A stretch of DNA of 64,000 nt from Xanthobacteraceae bacterium. GTDB taxonomy: Bacteria; Pseudomonadota; Alphaproteobacteria; Rhizobiales; Xanthobacteraceae. The notes beneath the pieces were generated by a model that did no database searches, was not told where the DNA came from, and saw only the letters and a program-made list of their open reading frames with translations. Within the stretch, counting starts at the first letter, position 1. Every line of letters starts with the position of its first letter. Location: NCBI GenBank assembly GCA_022844205.1, contig JALHMF010000005.1:158778-222777 (forward strand), read 5' to 3'. The translations under genes were made by a program, and so were the position numbers. This document shows, piece by piece, positions 1 through 7,878 of this stretch.

Positions 1-437
1 ACAGACGCAATCGCCACCGCGGCGGACGCGCCGCAAAAAGCCGTGCTGCCGCCTGCGAGCAAGCCGAGCGGCACGGTCAATCCCATCGCGCGCGCGGCGA
101 GCACGCTGAAGACGATCGTGCAGACGATGGCCGCGATCACCGCGAGTGCCGGCGCAATCCCGATGGCGAGCACGTCCGCAAGCGTCAGCCTTGCACCGAG
201 GAGTGCCACGGCAATCGCAAGCAAATGTTTCGCCGAAAATTCGATGCCGGGAAGGGCGGCGCTTTTCTTCGTCAGCGGATGCAGGAGCATGCCGAACACC
301 AGCGCGTACAGCAGGCCTGAACCGAAGCCGCCGAAATCGAGCAGCCAGGCGTGGAGCGCGACAACAGCCGCGAGCGCGACGCCGGGAAAATAGAAGGCGG
401 CTGGAGGTCTCGGCGCAGGCTTTTTTCGGTTGGCCAT
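1..437 (-). CDS. UPF0324 (YeiH/PSE family) membrane protein, 3' end outside the window
   Basis: This gene enters from the left edge: 145 codons are visible, from an ATG at 437 down to base 1. The protein starts with a short basic segment (MANRKKPAPR) and continues as hydrophobic helices separated by short loops. It includes LLGARLTLADVL and VPLGLLAGGSTAFCGASAAV, which match the 'GxRLT' and 'G.S.CG.SA' segments of the UPF0324/YeiH family, a group of predicted 10-helix inner-membrane proteins proposed to export sulfate or related anions. The ATG lies one base beyond the stop of the upstream monooxygenase gene, so the two are probably cotranscribed. The substrate cannot be read from the sequence. 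Confidence 0.8.
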   Translation of the reverse strand, partial: MANRKKPAPRPPAAFYFPGVALAAVVALHAWLLDFGGFGSGLLYALVFGMLLHPLTKKSAALPGIEFSAKHLLAIAVALLGARLTLADVLAIGIAPALAVIAAIVCTIVFSVLAARAMGLTVPLGLLAGGSTAFCGASAAVAIAS

Positions 438-438
438 T

Positions 439-1620
439 TCAGGCACCTGTGCCGTGACGATAGATCCAGGATTTCGCTTCAATCAGCCGGTCGCCGCTCC
501 AGCCGAGACGGAAATCGCGCAGCCGTCGCAACAAGCCGCCGGCGTGATAGATTTTTCCGGAGAAGCGCGCCGCACGCTGCATTTTCGACGTGCGGTGCTG
601 ACGCTCGCGCTCATAGGCGCGGAAAGCCAATTCGATTTCGCTGCCGCGCCGGACATGACGGCCGAGCGCTTCGGCGTCCTCAAGGGCGGCACCGGCACCC
701 TGGGCGATGAAGGGGAGCATCGGATGGGCAGCGTCGCCGAGCAGCGTGACACAGCCTTCGCCCCATTTGTTCAGGCGTGGCCGGTCGGCGAGCGCCCAGC
801 GCTGGAATTGCGTTCCGGCTTGCAGAATTGTTCTCGGCAATTGCCCCCATCCCGACAGCGCCTTTGGTATTTCGGCAAGCATAGCTGGTTCGTTCCATTC
901 CTGCGAAGTCCAGCTGTCGCGGAAGACCGCGACCACATTGACCATCTTTCCGCCCGCAACCGGATAATGAACGAGATGCGCGCCTTCGGAGAGCCACAGG
1001 CGCACGTCCGGCTCCGAAAATTCCGGCGGTAGATTTTCCGCCGGAACGAGCGAGCGCCAGGCGACATACCCGCTGAATTCCGGCGGGCCATCGCCGTGGA
1101 GCTGGGACCGCGTTTTCGACCAGAGCCCGTCCGCACCCACGATGCCGATTCCGAGATGCTCCTCGGTTTTTCCGTTGCGAAGCGTGAGGGCGGTAACGCC
1201 GCGCTGATGCGCGGCCAGCTCGATGATGTCCGCGCCGAATTCGAACACGATGTCCACGTTGTCGCGGGCGATTTCGTGCAGTGCCGCCTGCAGGTCCGCG
1301 CGCATCGTCAGCAGCCACGGACTGCCGTAGTTGCGGCCGCTGCTTTTGACCGGCGAGCGGGCGAGGATGCGCCCGCTGTCGCCGTCGCCGACGATCAGTT
1401 CGCGCGCTTCCGCCGCGCGCTCGCGGACAAGGTCGAGCGCGCCGATGGCCTTGAGTGCCGATGTTGCATTGGGCGTGAGCTGGATGCCGGCCCCGAAGGC
1501 CTGGATCGCGGGTGCCCGTTCGAGCAGCACCGGACGGAAGCCCGCGCGGGCGAGCGAGATCGCCGCCGCCAATCCGCCGATGCCTGCACCCGCGACCAGA
1601 ATCGTGCGGGAGCGCGCCAT
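439..1620 (-). CDS. FAD-dependent aromatic-type monooxygenase (UbiH/salicylate hydroxylase family)
   Basis: A 393-residue group A flavoprotein monooxygenase. Three family signatures are visible: the N-terminal FAD dinucleotide fold VAGAGIGGLAAA (about residues 9-20) ending in the acidic ribose-binding ER; the NAD(P)H/FAD 'DG' motif GADGLWSKTRS near residue 160; and the 'GD' motif LLGDAAHPMLPFIAQGAG near residue 290. Length is normal for the family. Such enzymes hydroxylate aromatic rings using NAD(P)H and O2; salicylate- and 6-hydroxynicotinate-type hydroxylases are the closest flavour, but the substrate is not determined here. The stop codon is one base from the start of the downstream UPF0324 gene. 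The small zinc-binding gene at 1631 lies just upstream on the same strand, so the three may form one transcript. Confidence 0.85.
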   Translation of the reverse strand: MARSRTILVAGAGIGGLAAAISLARAGFRPVLLERAPAIQAFGAGIQLTPNATSALKAIGALDLVRERAAEARELIVGDGDSGRILARSPVKSSGRNYGSPWLLTMRADLQAALHEIARDNVDIVFEFGADIIELAAHQRGVTALTLRNGKTEEHLGIGIVGADGLWSKTRSQLHGDGPPEFSGYVAWRSLVPAENLPPEFSEPDVRLWLSEGAHLVHYPVAGGKMVNVVAVFRDSWTSQEWNEPAMLAEIPKALSGWGQLPRTILQAGTQFQRWALADRPRLNKWGEGCVTLLGDAAHPMLPFIAQGAGAALEDAEALGRHVRRGSEIELAFRAYERERQHRTSKMQRAARFSGKIYHAGGLLRRLRDFRLGWSGDRLIEAKSWIYRHGTGA

Positions 1621-1630
1621 CGCGGCGCCG

Positions 1631-1876
1631 TCAGGCGGCTTTGCCGGTGAACGCGCACTCGGCCGGGCGCGCGGAGGCGGCGGCGAGTTTGGGATCGTGC
1701 TTATAGAGAGTGGAGCAGTAGGGGCAGATGATTTCGTTCTCGCTGCCCATATCCAGATAGACGTGCGGGTGATCGTTCGGCGGGATCGCGCCTACGCATT
1801 TGAACTCGCGGGACCCGATCTCAATGACGGAGATGCCCGTCTCGTTATGGAAATGTGGAACGATGGTTAGCGCCAT
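1631..1876 (-). CDS. small zinc-finger protein (zf-CHCC, NDUFS6-like)
   Basis: An 81-residue protein starting at the ATG at 1876 (MALTIVPHFHNE). The same frame is open further upstream to 2029, but that part is basic and low-complexity and was excluded. The centre contains FKCVGAIPPNDHPHVYLDM followed by ENEIICPYCSTLYKHD. This is the Cys...His...Cys-x2-Cys arrangement of the CHCC zinc-finger family, whose mitochondrial member is the complex I subunit NDUFS6 and whose alphaproteobacterial members are free-standing small proteins. A role with respiratory complex I or as a general zinc protein is known for the family only and is inferred here. The gene ends 10 bases before the monooxygenase gene. 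Confidence 0.8.
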   Translation of the reverse strand: MALTIVPHFHNETGISVIEIGSREFKCVGAIPPNDHPHVYLDMGSENEIICPYCSTLYKHDPKLAAASARPAECAFTGKAA

Positions 1877-2052
1877 GCCCGCCTCTGTTCGCCTCGACCA
1901 AGGCCGGTTCCTACAGCAAGGCCGGGATTCCCGCCATACGGCACGTTGATGCCCCGGCAACCATTGGGGGTACGGAATTGGCTTAGCCGATCGGGCTACA
2001 CGGTTCCACCGGACGCACCGCTGCCGCAATTGGTTCGCATATCACCACTGAT

Positions 2053-3045
2053 ATGAAACGGATTTTGGTCTCTTTCGCTGCCCTGATCGCGCTTTCGGCC
2101 AGCCTTTATGTGCTTTGGCCGGAGGCGAGCCGCGCATGGACGTGGCGAATCGCGGCGGAGGAGCCGGCGAAGCTCGCCGAATTGCAGCTAGCCGATGTCT
2201 TCGATGCGGATATGGCGGCGGCTGAAATCAAGGCAGCCCTCGACCGCGACGACATCGAACTTGCCGAGAGCTTTGCCGCGCTGGCGCAGGAGCGGGCGAT
2301 TCCGGTTCCCGCGGACCTCAAGGCCCGGCTCGACTATGCCCGCGGCACCCTCCAGCAGCTCAAACGGTCGGCGGTGAATTTCGGGCACGGCTTTGTCACC
2401 GGTGCGCCCGAGAGTGCCGCCGGCATGGCCGGTGCCGCCACCGGCGATCTCCTTGTCTATGGCGATGTGCGCGACCTCGCCCGCGAAGGCTGGAGGGCGG
2501 CACAAGGCCAGCAGGTCGATCCGCTGATCGCGAGCCTCGCCGCGGCGGGTCTCGCTGTCACGGTCGGCACCTATCTGTCGGACGGTCTTGCGGCCCCGGC
2601 GCGTGCAGGCGTGAGCCTGTTCAAGGCATCGCGCCGCGCGGGCAAACTCAGCGTCAATCTCGTCTCCGATGCGAGCCGTCTTGCGCGCACCGGCAAGACG
2701 GGCACGCTCGTCACCGCCTTCGCCGATCTCGGCAAGATCGAAAGCAAAGCGGGCGCGCGGACTGCCCTTGAAGGCTTGCGGCACGCCGACGGCGTGACCG
2801 ATCTTGCGAAGGTCGGCCAACTTGCTGAAAAGAATGGTTCGAAGACACTCGCCATCCTGAAGACGCTTGGCCGCGGCGCGTTCGCGCTCGGTGCGGGTGC
2901 GCTCACGGCAAGCTTCTGGGTGATGGGGGCCGCGACCAACATTTTCCTGCTTGTGATCGCACTCTCGACCCTGTTCGCGAGCCTCGTGCGCTGGCTGTGG
3001 CCGGCGATGCGCTACGCGGGCGCCAAGGCTTTCGCCGCCGTCTAG
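2053..3045 (+). CDS. conserved membrane-associated protein of unknown function
   Basis: A 330-residue protein with no domain I can name. It has an N-terminal hydrophobic helix (residues 5-22, ILVSFAALIALSASLYVLW), a long alanine-rich middle with amphipathic character (an acidic helix around residues 45-85 and glycine/alanine-rich hydrophobic stretches around 120-195), and a C-terminal hydrophobic segment (about residues 280-315, GAGALTASFWVMGAATNIFLL). The architecture suggests an inner-membrane protein with both ends embedded and a cytoplasmic or periplasmic core. It starts at an ATG preceded by a 90-base divergent gap and ends 58 bases before the hydrolase gene. Codon use matches the neighbours, so the frame is convincing even though the function is not. 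Confidence 0.7.
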   Translation: MKRILVSFAALIALSASLYVLWPEASRAWTWRIAAEEPAKLAELQLADVFDADMAAAEIKAALDRDDIELAESFAALAQERAIPVPADLKARLDYARGTLQQLKRSAVNFGHGFVTGAPESAAGMAGAATGDLLVYGDVRDLAREGWRAAQGQQVDPLIASLAAAGLAVTVGTYLSDGLAAPARAGVSLFKASRRAGKLSVNLVSDASRLARTGKTGTLVTAFADLGKIESKAGARTALEGLRHADGVTDLAKVGQLAEKNGSKTLAILKTLGRGAFALGAGALTASFWVMGAATNIFLLVIALSTLFASLVRWLWPAMRYAGAKAFAAV

Positions 3046-3103
3046 CAACGCGCGCCGCATACGGCTAAGACGGTCGCCCTTCCAGTCCTGATCTTGCCAG
3101 ACA

Positions 3104-3859
3104 ATGCAAAGTTTCATCTACAAGGGCATCGAGATCGCCTATCGCGACGAGGGCAGCGGCGATCCCGTTGTCATGATTCACGGCTTTGCATCCAACAAGG
3201 AAGCGAACTGGGTCGTTCCCAGCTGGTTCAAGACGATCACGGAATCGGGCCGCCGTGCCATCGCGGTCGATAATCGCGGGCACGGGCTTTCCACCAAATT
3301 CTACGATCCGGCGGACTATCACTCGTCGAAAATGGCGGGCGACGTGGTGGCGCTGATGGATTTTCTGAATCTCGAAGCGGCGGACATCGTCGGTTACTCG
3401 ATGGGTACACGCATCTCGGCGTTTCTTACGCTCGAGCACCCGCGCCGGGTGCGCTCCGCGGTATTTGGCGGGCTCGGCTGGCACCTCGTCGATAACACAG
3501 GCCTCTATCAGGGCATCGCCGAGGCGCTGGAGGCGCCGTCGCTGGAGGACGTGAAACACAACCTCAAGGGTTATCTGTTCCGTTCATTCGCGGAGTCCAC
3601 GTTGTCGGACCTCAAGGCGCTGGCCGCCTGCATGCGCGGTTCGCGGCAGACACTGTCTCCCGAGCAGCTTGCGAAAATCGCCTGTCCGGTTCTCGTCGCC
3701 GTCGGCACCGTCGATCCCATCGCGGGGTCCGCGAGGGCGCTTGCGGAATTGATTCCGGGCGCACAGGTATTGGATATTCCGAACCGCGATCACATGCTCG
3801 CGGTGGGCGACAAGGTCTTCAAGCAGGGCGCGCTGGATTTCCTGAACAAGCGGCCCTAG
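3104..3859 (+). CDS. alpha/beta hydrolase
   Basis: A 251-residue alpha/beta-hydrolase-fold protein. Visible elements: the oxyanion-hole strand VVMIHGFASNKEAN near residue 25; the Asp of strand 4 in AVDNRGHGLS; the nucleophile elbow GYSMGTR near residue 98 (Ser in G-x-S-x-G); a likely acid in VGTVDPIAG; and the catalytic His in NRDHMLAVGD near the C-terminus. Length is typical of small esterase or lyase members of the fold. The substrate is unknown. The upstream membrane protein and downstream cysE point the same way, but gaps of 58 and 100 bases make an operon uncertain. Confidence 0.85.
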   Translation: MQSFIYKGIEIAYRDEGSGDPVVMIHGFASNKEANWVVPSWFKTITESGRRAIAVDNRGHGLSTKFYDPADYHSSKMAGDVVALMDFLNLEAADIVGYSMGTRISAFLTLEHPRRVRSAVFGGLGWHLVDNTGLYQGIAEALEAPSLEDVKHNLKGYLFRSFAESTLSDLKALAACMRGSRQTLSPEQLAKIACPVLVAVGTVDPIAGSARALAELIPGAQVLDIPNRDHMLAVGDKVFKQGALDFLNKRP

Positions 3860-3959
3860 TCATGACGCGGCTGCATGGCAGGTTTTACGGCTAAACGTGT
3901 TGTTCACCGCCTGTCGCCTATCTGTGGTAAAAGTGAACTGAACCTGGACGAGAGCCCCG

Positions 3960-4799
3960 ATGGCACAACGTCATTCCAAAATCGCCGGCCTGCGCACGGT
4001 CGATCCCGTATGGCAGCGCATCCGCGATGAAGCGGCGGAGATCGCCTCGCGCGAGCCGCCGCTCGCCAGCTTTATTTTTGCGACCATCCTGCACCACGAT
4101 TCGCTGGAGCAGGCGATCGCGCAGCGTATCGTGGACCGGCTGGAGCATCCGACTCTCGCGGGCGAACTGATCCGCCAGGCCTACGACGAACTGTTCGCGG
4201 CGGAGCCGAGCATCGGCGAAGTCTTCCGCGCGGACATCGCGGCGGTGGCCGAACGCGATCCGGCGACCTCGCGCTATATCGAGCCGGTGCTTTACTTCAA
4301 GGGATTCCACGCGCTGCAGACCTATCGCCTCGCGAATTTTCTCTGGCGGCACGGGCGTCAGGATTTCGCGCTCTATCTGCAAAGCCGCATGTCGGCGGTA
4401 TTCGGCGTGGACATCCATCCGAACGCGCGCATCGGGCGGGGCATCTTCATCGACCATGCGACCGGCGTCGTGATCGGCATGACCTCGGTCATCGACGACG
4501 ACGTTTCGATCCTGCATGGCGTGACGCTCGGCGGCACCGGCAAGGAGCGCGGCGACCGCCATCCCAAAATCAGGCGTGGCGTGCTGATCGGCGCCGGCGC
4601 GAAGATTCTCGGCAATATCGAAGTCGGCTCCTGTTCGCGCGTGGCGGCGGGTTCCGTCGTGCTGAAGCCGGTCCCGCCCAACATGACCGTGGCGGGCATC
4701 CCGGCGCGCGTTGTCGGCAAGTCCGATTGCGCGGAATCGCCGTCGCACTCGATGGACCAAGTCTTCGACATGCCTTCCTTCGCGGGAGAGGCGATCTAA
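3960..4799 (+). CDS. cysE: serine O-acetyltransferase
   Basis: A 279-residue serine acetyltransferase, which transfers acetyl from acetyl-CoA to L-serine in the first step of cysteine synthesis. The N-terminal alpha-helical SATase domain covers about residues 15-120 (WQRIRDEAAEIASREPPLASFIFATILHH). It is followed by YFKGFHALQTYRLANFLW, which carries the catalytic region, then a left-handed beta-helix of hexapeptide repeats (IGRGIFIDHATGVVIGMT to GNIEVGSCSRVAAGSVV). The conserved HGVTLGGTGKERGDRHPKI loop for CoA binding is intact. The C-terminal tail ends in a hydrophobic/acidic segment of the kind that docks into cysteine synthase. Length and motifs are standard for CysE. Confidence 0.95.
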   Translation: MAQRHSKIAGLRTVDPVWQRIRDEAAEIASREPPLASFIFATILHHDSLEQAIAQRIVDRLEHPTLAGELIRQAYDELFAAEPSIGEVFRADIAAVAERDPATSRYIEPVLYFKGFHALQTYRLANFLWRHGRQDFALYLQSRMSAVFGVDIHPNARIGRGIFIDHATGVVIGMTSVIDDDVSILHGVTLGGTGKERGDRHPKIRRGVLIGAGAKILGNIEVGSCSRVAAGSVVLKPVPPNMTVAGIPARVVGKSDCAESPSHSMDQVFDMPSFAGEAI

Positions 4800-4919
4800 T
4801 TGAACTAATTTTGCCCGCATGGGTGCTCGCTTCGCTCGCCATGCGGGAACGGCTTGCGGCGTAGTGCTTGGCGCGGGTAGGTTGCCCCGCGCCTTTCCCG
4901 TTTTAGCCCGGAGATTCCC

Positions 4920-5327
4920 TTGGACCGTCAGGAACTCGACCGCCTGCAAGTTTATCTGCGGCGGATGCTCAATCCGGAAATCGCGCTCGCCGAGCGCGCG
5001 CGCCGCGAGGACATGGCGGAAGTGATCCTGAACGACGAGCCGATCGGCCGCATTACGGTCGACGACGAGGACGGCGACCGTTCGTACAATCTTACGGTGC
5101 CGATCGAGATGCCCTCGGCGACGCCGAACCTGAACGAGGCCGTGCGCGCGAAATTCGGCAATCCCAAATTGCGGGTCGTGCCGCGCCCGAAGAAGACGGA
5201 TTCTTCCGAGATCTATCTGGACGACGAGTATATCGCCGTGCTGTTCCGCGACGACGCTTCGGGCCGTACCTGGACCTTCGAGATGGCGGTGCTCGACATC
5301 GATCTTGAACCCGGCGAACAGAGCTAA
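4920..5327 (+). CDS. DUF3126 family protein with two tandem DUF3126 units
   Basis: A 135-residue cytoplasmic protein starting at TTG (4920), with a purine-rich ribosome binding site (cggag) nine bases upstream. DUF3126 proteins in Alphaproteobacteria are usually about 70 residues. Here the unit occurs twice: residues 5-60 (LQVYLRRMLNPEIALAERAR.. then AEVILNDEPIGRITVDDEDG) and residues 68-130 (VRAKFGNPKLRVVPRPKKTD then SEIYLDDEYIAVLFRDD). Both halves show the same order: helix, 'NP.I/L....R.R/K', an acidic loop, a D(D)E(Y/P)I strand pair and a final aromatic strand. The second half is closer to the usual sequence. No biochemical function is known for the family. It sits between cysE and a gamma carbonic anhydrase gene. 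Confidence 0.8.
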   Translation: MDRQELDRLQVYLRRMLNPEIALAERARREDMAEVILNDEPIGRITVDDEDGDRSYNLTVPIEMPSATPNLNEAVRAKFGNPKLRVVPRPKKTDSSEIYLDDEYIAVLFRDDASGRTWTFEMAVLDIDLEPGEQS

Positions 5328-5351
5328 TCGGCGAAGTCCGCGAGATCATCC

Positions 5352-5879
5352 ATGCCGATCTATTCACTCGACGGGATCGCTCCCGAACTTCCCGCGTCAG
5401 GCGACTATTACGTTGCCGAGGAAGCCGTAATCACGGGCAAAGTGCGCCTCGGCGAACAGGCGAGCATCTGGTTCTGCGCGGTGCTGCGCGGCGACAATGA
5501 ATGGATCGAGATCGGCCCGCGCACGAATATCCAGGACAATTGTGTTTTGCATACCGATCCCGGCTTCCCGCTGAACATCGGCGAGGGCTGCACCATCGGG
5601 CACAGTGCGGTGCTGCATGGCTGCACCATCGGCGAGAATTCGCTGGTCGGCATGGGGGCCACGATCCTGAACGGCGCGAAGATCGGAAGGAATTCGATTG
5701 TCGGCGCGAATTCCCTCGTCACCGAGGGCAAGGAATTTCCCGACAACTCGCTGATCGTCGGCGCGCCCGCGCGTTCGATCCGCAAGGTGGAGGATGCGAC
5801 CGTGCAGTTTCTCCGTGGCGCGGCGCAGGTCTATGTCGATCGCGCGGCCCGTTACAAGAGCGGCTTGAAGAAAGTCTGA
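5352..5879 (+). CDS. gamma-class carbonic anhydrase family protein
   Basis: A 175-residue left-handed beta-helix protein of the gamma carbonic anhydrase/YrdA/PaaY group. Hexapeptide repeats run from AVITGKVRLGEQASIW to NSIVGANSLVTEGKEF. The three metal-binding histidines are present in NCVLHTD, GHSAVLHG and the preceding TIGHS segment, and the Arg-Asp of VLRGDN is intact. The family forms trimers with Zn or Fe between subunits; some members hydrate CO2, others are cryptic. It follows the DUF3126 gene by 24 bases and may share its transcript. Length is usual. Confidence 0.9.
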   Translation: MPIYSLDGIAPELPASGDYYVAEEAVITGKVRLGEQASIWFCAVLRGDNEWIEIGPRTNIQDNCVLHTDPGFPLNIGEGCTIGHSAVLHGCTIGENSLVGMGATILNGAKIGRNSIVGANSLVTEGKEFPDNSLIVGAPARSIRKVEDATVQFLRGAAQVYVDRAARYKSGLKKV

Positions 5880-5883
5880 CGCT

Positions 5884-5990
5884 CTCCGGCCGAGCAAAGC
5901 GAGAGCCGGGGTCCAGCGCTTCTATTCTTCTTCGGATTTTCTGGACCCCAGGTCGCGCGCGAACTTGTGTTCGCGCTTGCCGGGGGAACG
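5884..5990. repeat. intergenic palindromic repeat (long imperfect inverted repeat)
   Basis: Just after the carbonic anhydrase gene, GGGGTCCAG at 5909-5916 pairs with CTGGACCCC at 5941-5949, flanked outward by further G+C-rich arms that begin with a gctctccggc-like end and finish in ccggggga. Similar elements occur at 8794-8900 and 18454-18560, all in intergenic positions. It looks like a dispersed bacterial interspersed palindrome rather than a simple terminator. Confidence 0.6.
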
Positions 5991-6020
5991 GTATTCATTC
6001 GTTCGTCGCTTGAAATGGGT

Positions 6021-6050
6021 GAGGCCGGCCTTTGGGGGAAGGCCGGCCTC
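6021..6050. terminator. perfect 10-bp stem, likely terminator or palindrome between convergent genes
   Basis: GAGGCCGGCC and GGCCGGCCTC flank a 10-base loop. The stem lies between the 3' ends of the carbonic anhydrase gene (plus) and the cysteine peptidase gene (minus). There is no clear T-run on either side, so termination is inferred from position and stem strength. Confidence 0.45.
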
Positions 6051-6120
6051 TGCATACCTGGTCCGGGGACGGGGAGGGGTGGGGACGTGACCAGGCAGCT
6101 AACTTGTTTTTTGCGCTCCC

Positions 6121-6756
6121 TCAGCGAGCCTGTGCGGCGACGTAAGGGGTCGGACGGTCGTCGCCGAGCGAGACCCAGATGTTCGGATCGGACTGGCTCT
6201 GCCGCTTGGTGTAGCGGTAGCCGGTCTGCGACCAGGGCAGGATTTCCTCGACCTGATTGTCGAGAATGAACTCGCCCTTGTTGGTGCGGACGGTGAGCAC
6301 GGAGTGGCCGTCGCCCTTCTTGTCGCGCACCACGGTGATGAGCAGCGCCTCGCGCGGCCAGCCCAGCTGCATCAGCATCCGGCGCTTCAAGAGAACGTAA
6401 TCCTCGCAGTCGCCGTAGCCGTCTTCCGGATACGTCCACTTCTCGATCACGCCGTAATGCTCAAGGTCGGTGAGCGGCTTGATGCGCTCGTTCACGAAAC
6501 GGTTGACCCGCTCCATTTCCTTGCGCACCGCCGCCGTCAGGTCCACGTCGCGCGGCGTGCTCGCTTCGGAGCGGCATTCCCACGGACGGTCCTGACAGAA
6601 CTGGACCCAGCCGATCGGCGGACGCGAATTCTCGCCGATCGAGACGTACAACAGTTTTTCCCGCGGATTGCCGAAGGCGGGGAACATTGCTCCCGCCGCG
6701 GCCATCGCGACCAGCACGGACGCGATCTTCGTCGCGTTTCGGATTGTGCCTTTCAT
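6121..6756 (-). CDS. bacterial transglutaminase-like cysteine peptidase (BTLCP family)
   Basis: A 211-residue exported protein. Residues 1-30 form a signal peptide (basic MKGTIRNATK, then VLVAMAAAGAMFPAFG). The mature part contains GYGDCEDYVLLKRRMLMQLGWP (catalytic Cys in GDCEDY), a His in KGDGHSVLTV and an Asp in GEFILDNQ, giving the Cys-His-Asp triad of the BTLCP (DUF920) family. Members are periplasmic proteases; the LapG branch cleaves surface adhesins under cyclic-di-GMP control. No LapD-like partner is next to it, and the nearest c-di-GMP-related gene is the PilZ protein at 7163, so such a role is only a suggestion. Confidence 0.85.
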   Translation of the reverse strand: MKGTIRNATKIASVLVAMAAAGAMFPAFGNPREKLLYVSIGENSRPPIGWVQFCQDRPWECRSEASTPRDVDLTAAVRKEMERVNRFVNERIKPLTDLEHYGVIEKWTYPEDGYGDCEDYVLLKRRMLMQLGWPREALLITVVRDKKGDGHSVLTVRTNKGEFILDNQVEEILPWSQTGYRYTKRQSQSDPNIWVSLGDDRPTPYVAAQAR

Positions 6757-7101
6757 GGGCCCCTCCCGTTTCTTGGGGCCACACTAAGTACGCACCGCTT
6801 GCGCCCGGCATAAAATGCAGGCTCGAAAACGAGCTAAACTTTCACGAAATAAAAATCGAATTTTCGAAGAAGAAAAATCGAATTCGTTTCAAATTCGATC
6901 GTCTAAAATTTTAGGCAAATTTGAATTGCACGGAAGTGGCCGCCGCTGGCTCGCATGCATGGTGTACGAAAAATGACTCGGGCTTTTTTGCCGGCATGAA
7001 AATTGTGCTGCGGCGTGACGCTGCGTATAAAAAACTTAGTTTTTAAAAGCCATGTGAAGAACGCAACCGGCCAGCTCGTTTCGGGAATGGTTTTCGGATC
7101 G
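6757..7101. other. intergenic region with a strikingly A+T-rich core
   Basis: No gene is supported here. Positions about 6830-6925 are unusually A+T-rich for this genome and contain repeated TTCGAA/GAATT-like palindromic words (for example aatcgaattttcgaag and aaatcgaattcg). This stretch lies upstream of the minus-strand peptidase gene and could hold its promoter or a protein-binding site. The rest (6930-7101) shows nothing recognisable. Confidence 0.4.
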
Positions 7102-7136
7102 TAAAAACAACAAGGCCGCCGGGATACGGCGGCCTT
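7102..7136 (-). terminator. rho-independent terminator of the PilZ gene
   Basis: On the minus strand the stem aaggccgcc/ggcggcctt (7112-7120 with 7128-7136) is followed by a T-rich tract (gttgttttta). It begins 27 bases after the stop of the PilZ gene. Confidence 0.75.
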
Positions 7137-7162
7137 TGAAATTCGCGGATTTCGCCGAGCCG

Positions 7163-7783
7163 TTATGTGGCCGCGCCGCCGACCTCGTGTTCGAGGGTAT
7201 CCGCGTTCTGGACGCGGCTGAATTCGACCGCGAAGCCGGTTTCCAGCACGCGCACCACGCGCGAAGGCGTGCGGCCGATGGTGACGGGCGATCCTAGCGG
7301 CAGCTTGATGCTGGTAGCGACCATCGCACCGGAAAGCGAGACGTCGACCACGCGGCAATCGACCTTGCTGCCATCGGGCAGCGTGAGGACCGTGCGCGGA
7401 TTGCGCAGTTCGAAACGGGCGTGGCGACGGTCTTCGGGCAAGCCCAGCGCATTTCTGTTGGCGAACCAGGTGAGCTGGTCCGCGATCTTGTCCCGGCGGC
7501 GGATGGTGGCCGAGACCGTCATTGCGAAGCCGGTTTCCGAAGCGCGCGTGCAGCGGCCTTCGACGCGGCCCAAATGGTCGATATAGGCGACCACATGCTC
7601 GCCAAGGCGGGGTGGCATCGCGGTTGTGAAGGAGACGCCGCCCGGCGACATATTCACCGTCTGGCATGCGAATTCCTGCCGGTCCTCGCGCATGAAGCGC
7701 CCGAGCAGGTTTACTTTCACGCGCTGATGTTTGCGCCGCTCCTGACTAAGCGGGAGCACTCTCGCAGGTTTGTTTTCGCCCAT
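7163..7783 (-). CDS. tandem PilZ-domain protein
   Basis: A 206-residue protein from the ATG at 7783 (MGENKPARVLPLSQERRKHQRVKVN). An in-frame extension to 7834 was rejected because the PilZ signature follows this ATG directly. The first PilZ unit (residues 17-100) has the c-di-GMP-binding RxxxR-type motif (ERRKHQRVKV) and the partner motif NMSPGGVSF (D/NxSxxG). The second (about residues 112-195) has EDRRHARFEL and DVSLSGAMV, so both copies keep the binding motifs. PilZ proteins bind cyclic di-GMP and change motility, polysaccharide synthesis or transcription. It is transcribed alone, with its own terminator. Confidence 0.85.
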   Translation of the reverse strand: MGENKPARVLPLSQERRKHQRVKVNLLGRFMREDRQEFACQTVNMSPGGVSFTTAMPPRLGEHVVAYIDHLGRVEGRCTRASETGFAMTVSATIRRRDKIADQLTWFANRNALGLPEDRRHARFELRNPRTVLTLPDGSKVDCRVVDVSLSGAMVATSIKLPLGSPVTIGRTPSRVVRVLETGFAVEFSRVQNADTLEHEVGGAAT

Positions 7784-7878
7784 TACCGATCGGCCGCAGT
7801 TCAACAAATTACACAGCAACCCTAGCGGGGCCATAGTTAACGGGAAGTGTCGGGCGGTTTACATGCCTTCCCGATGCG

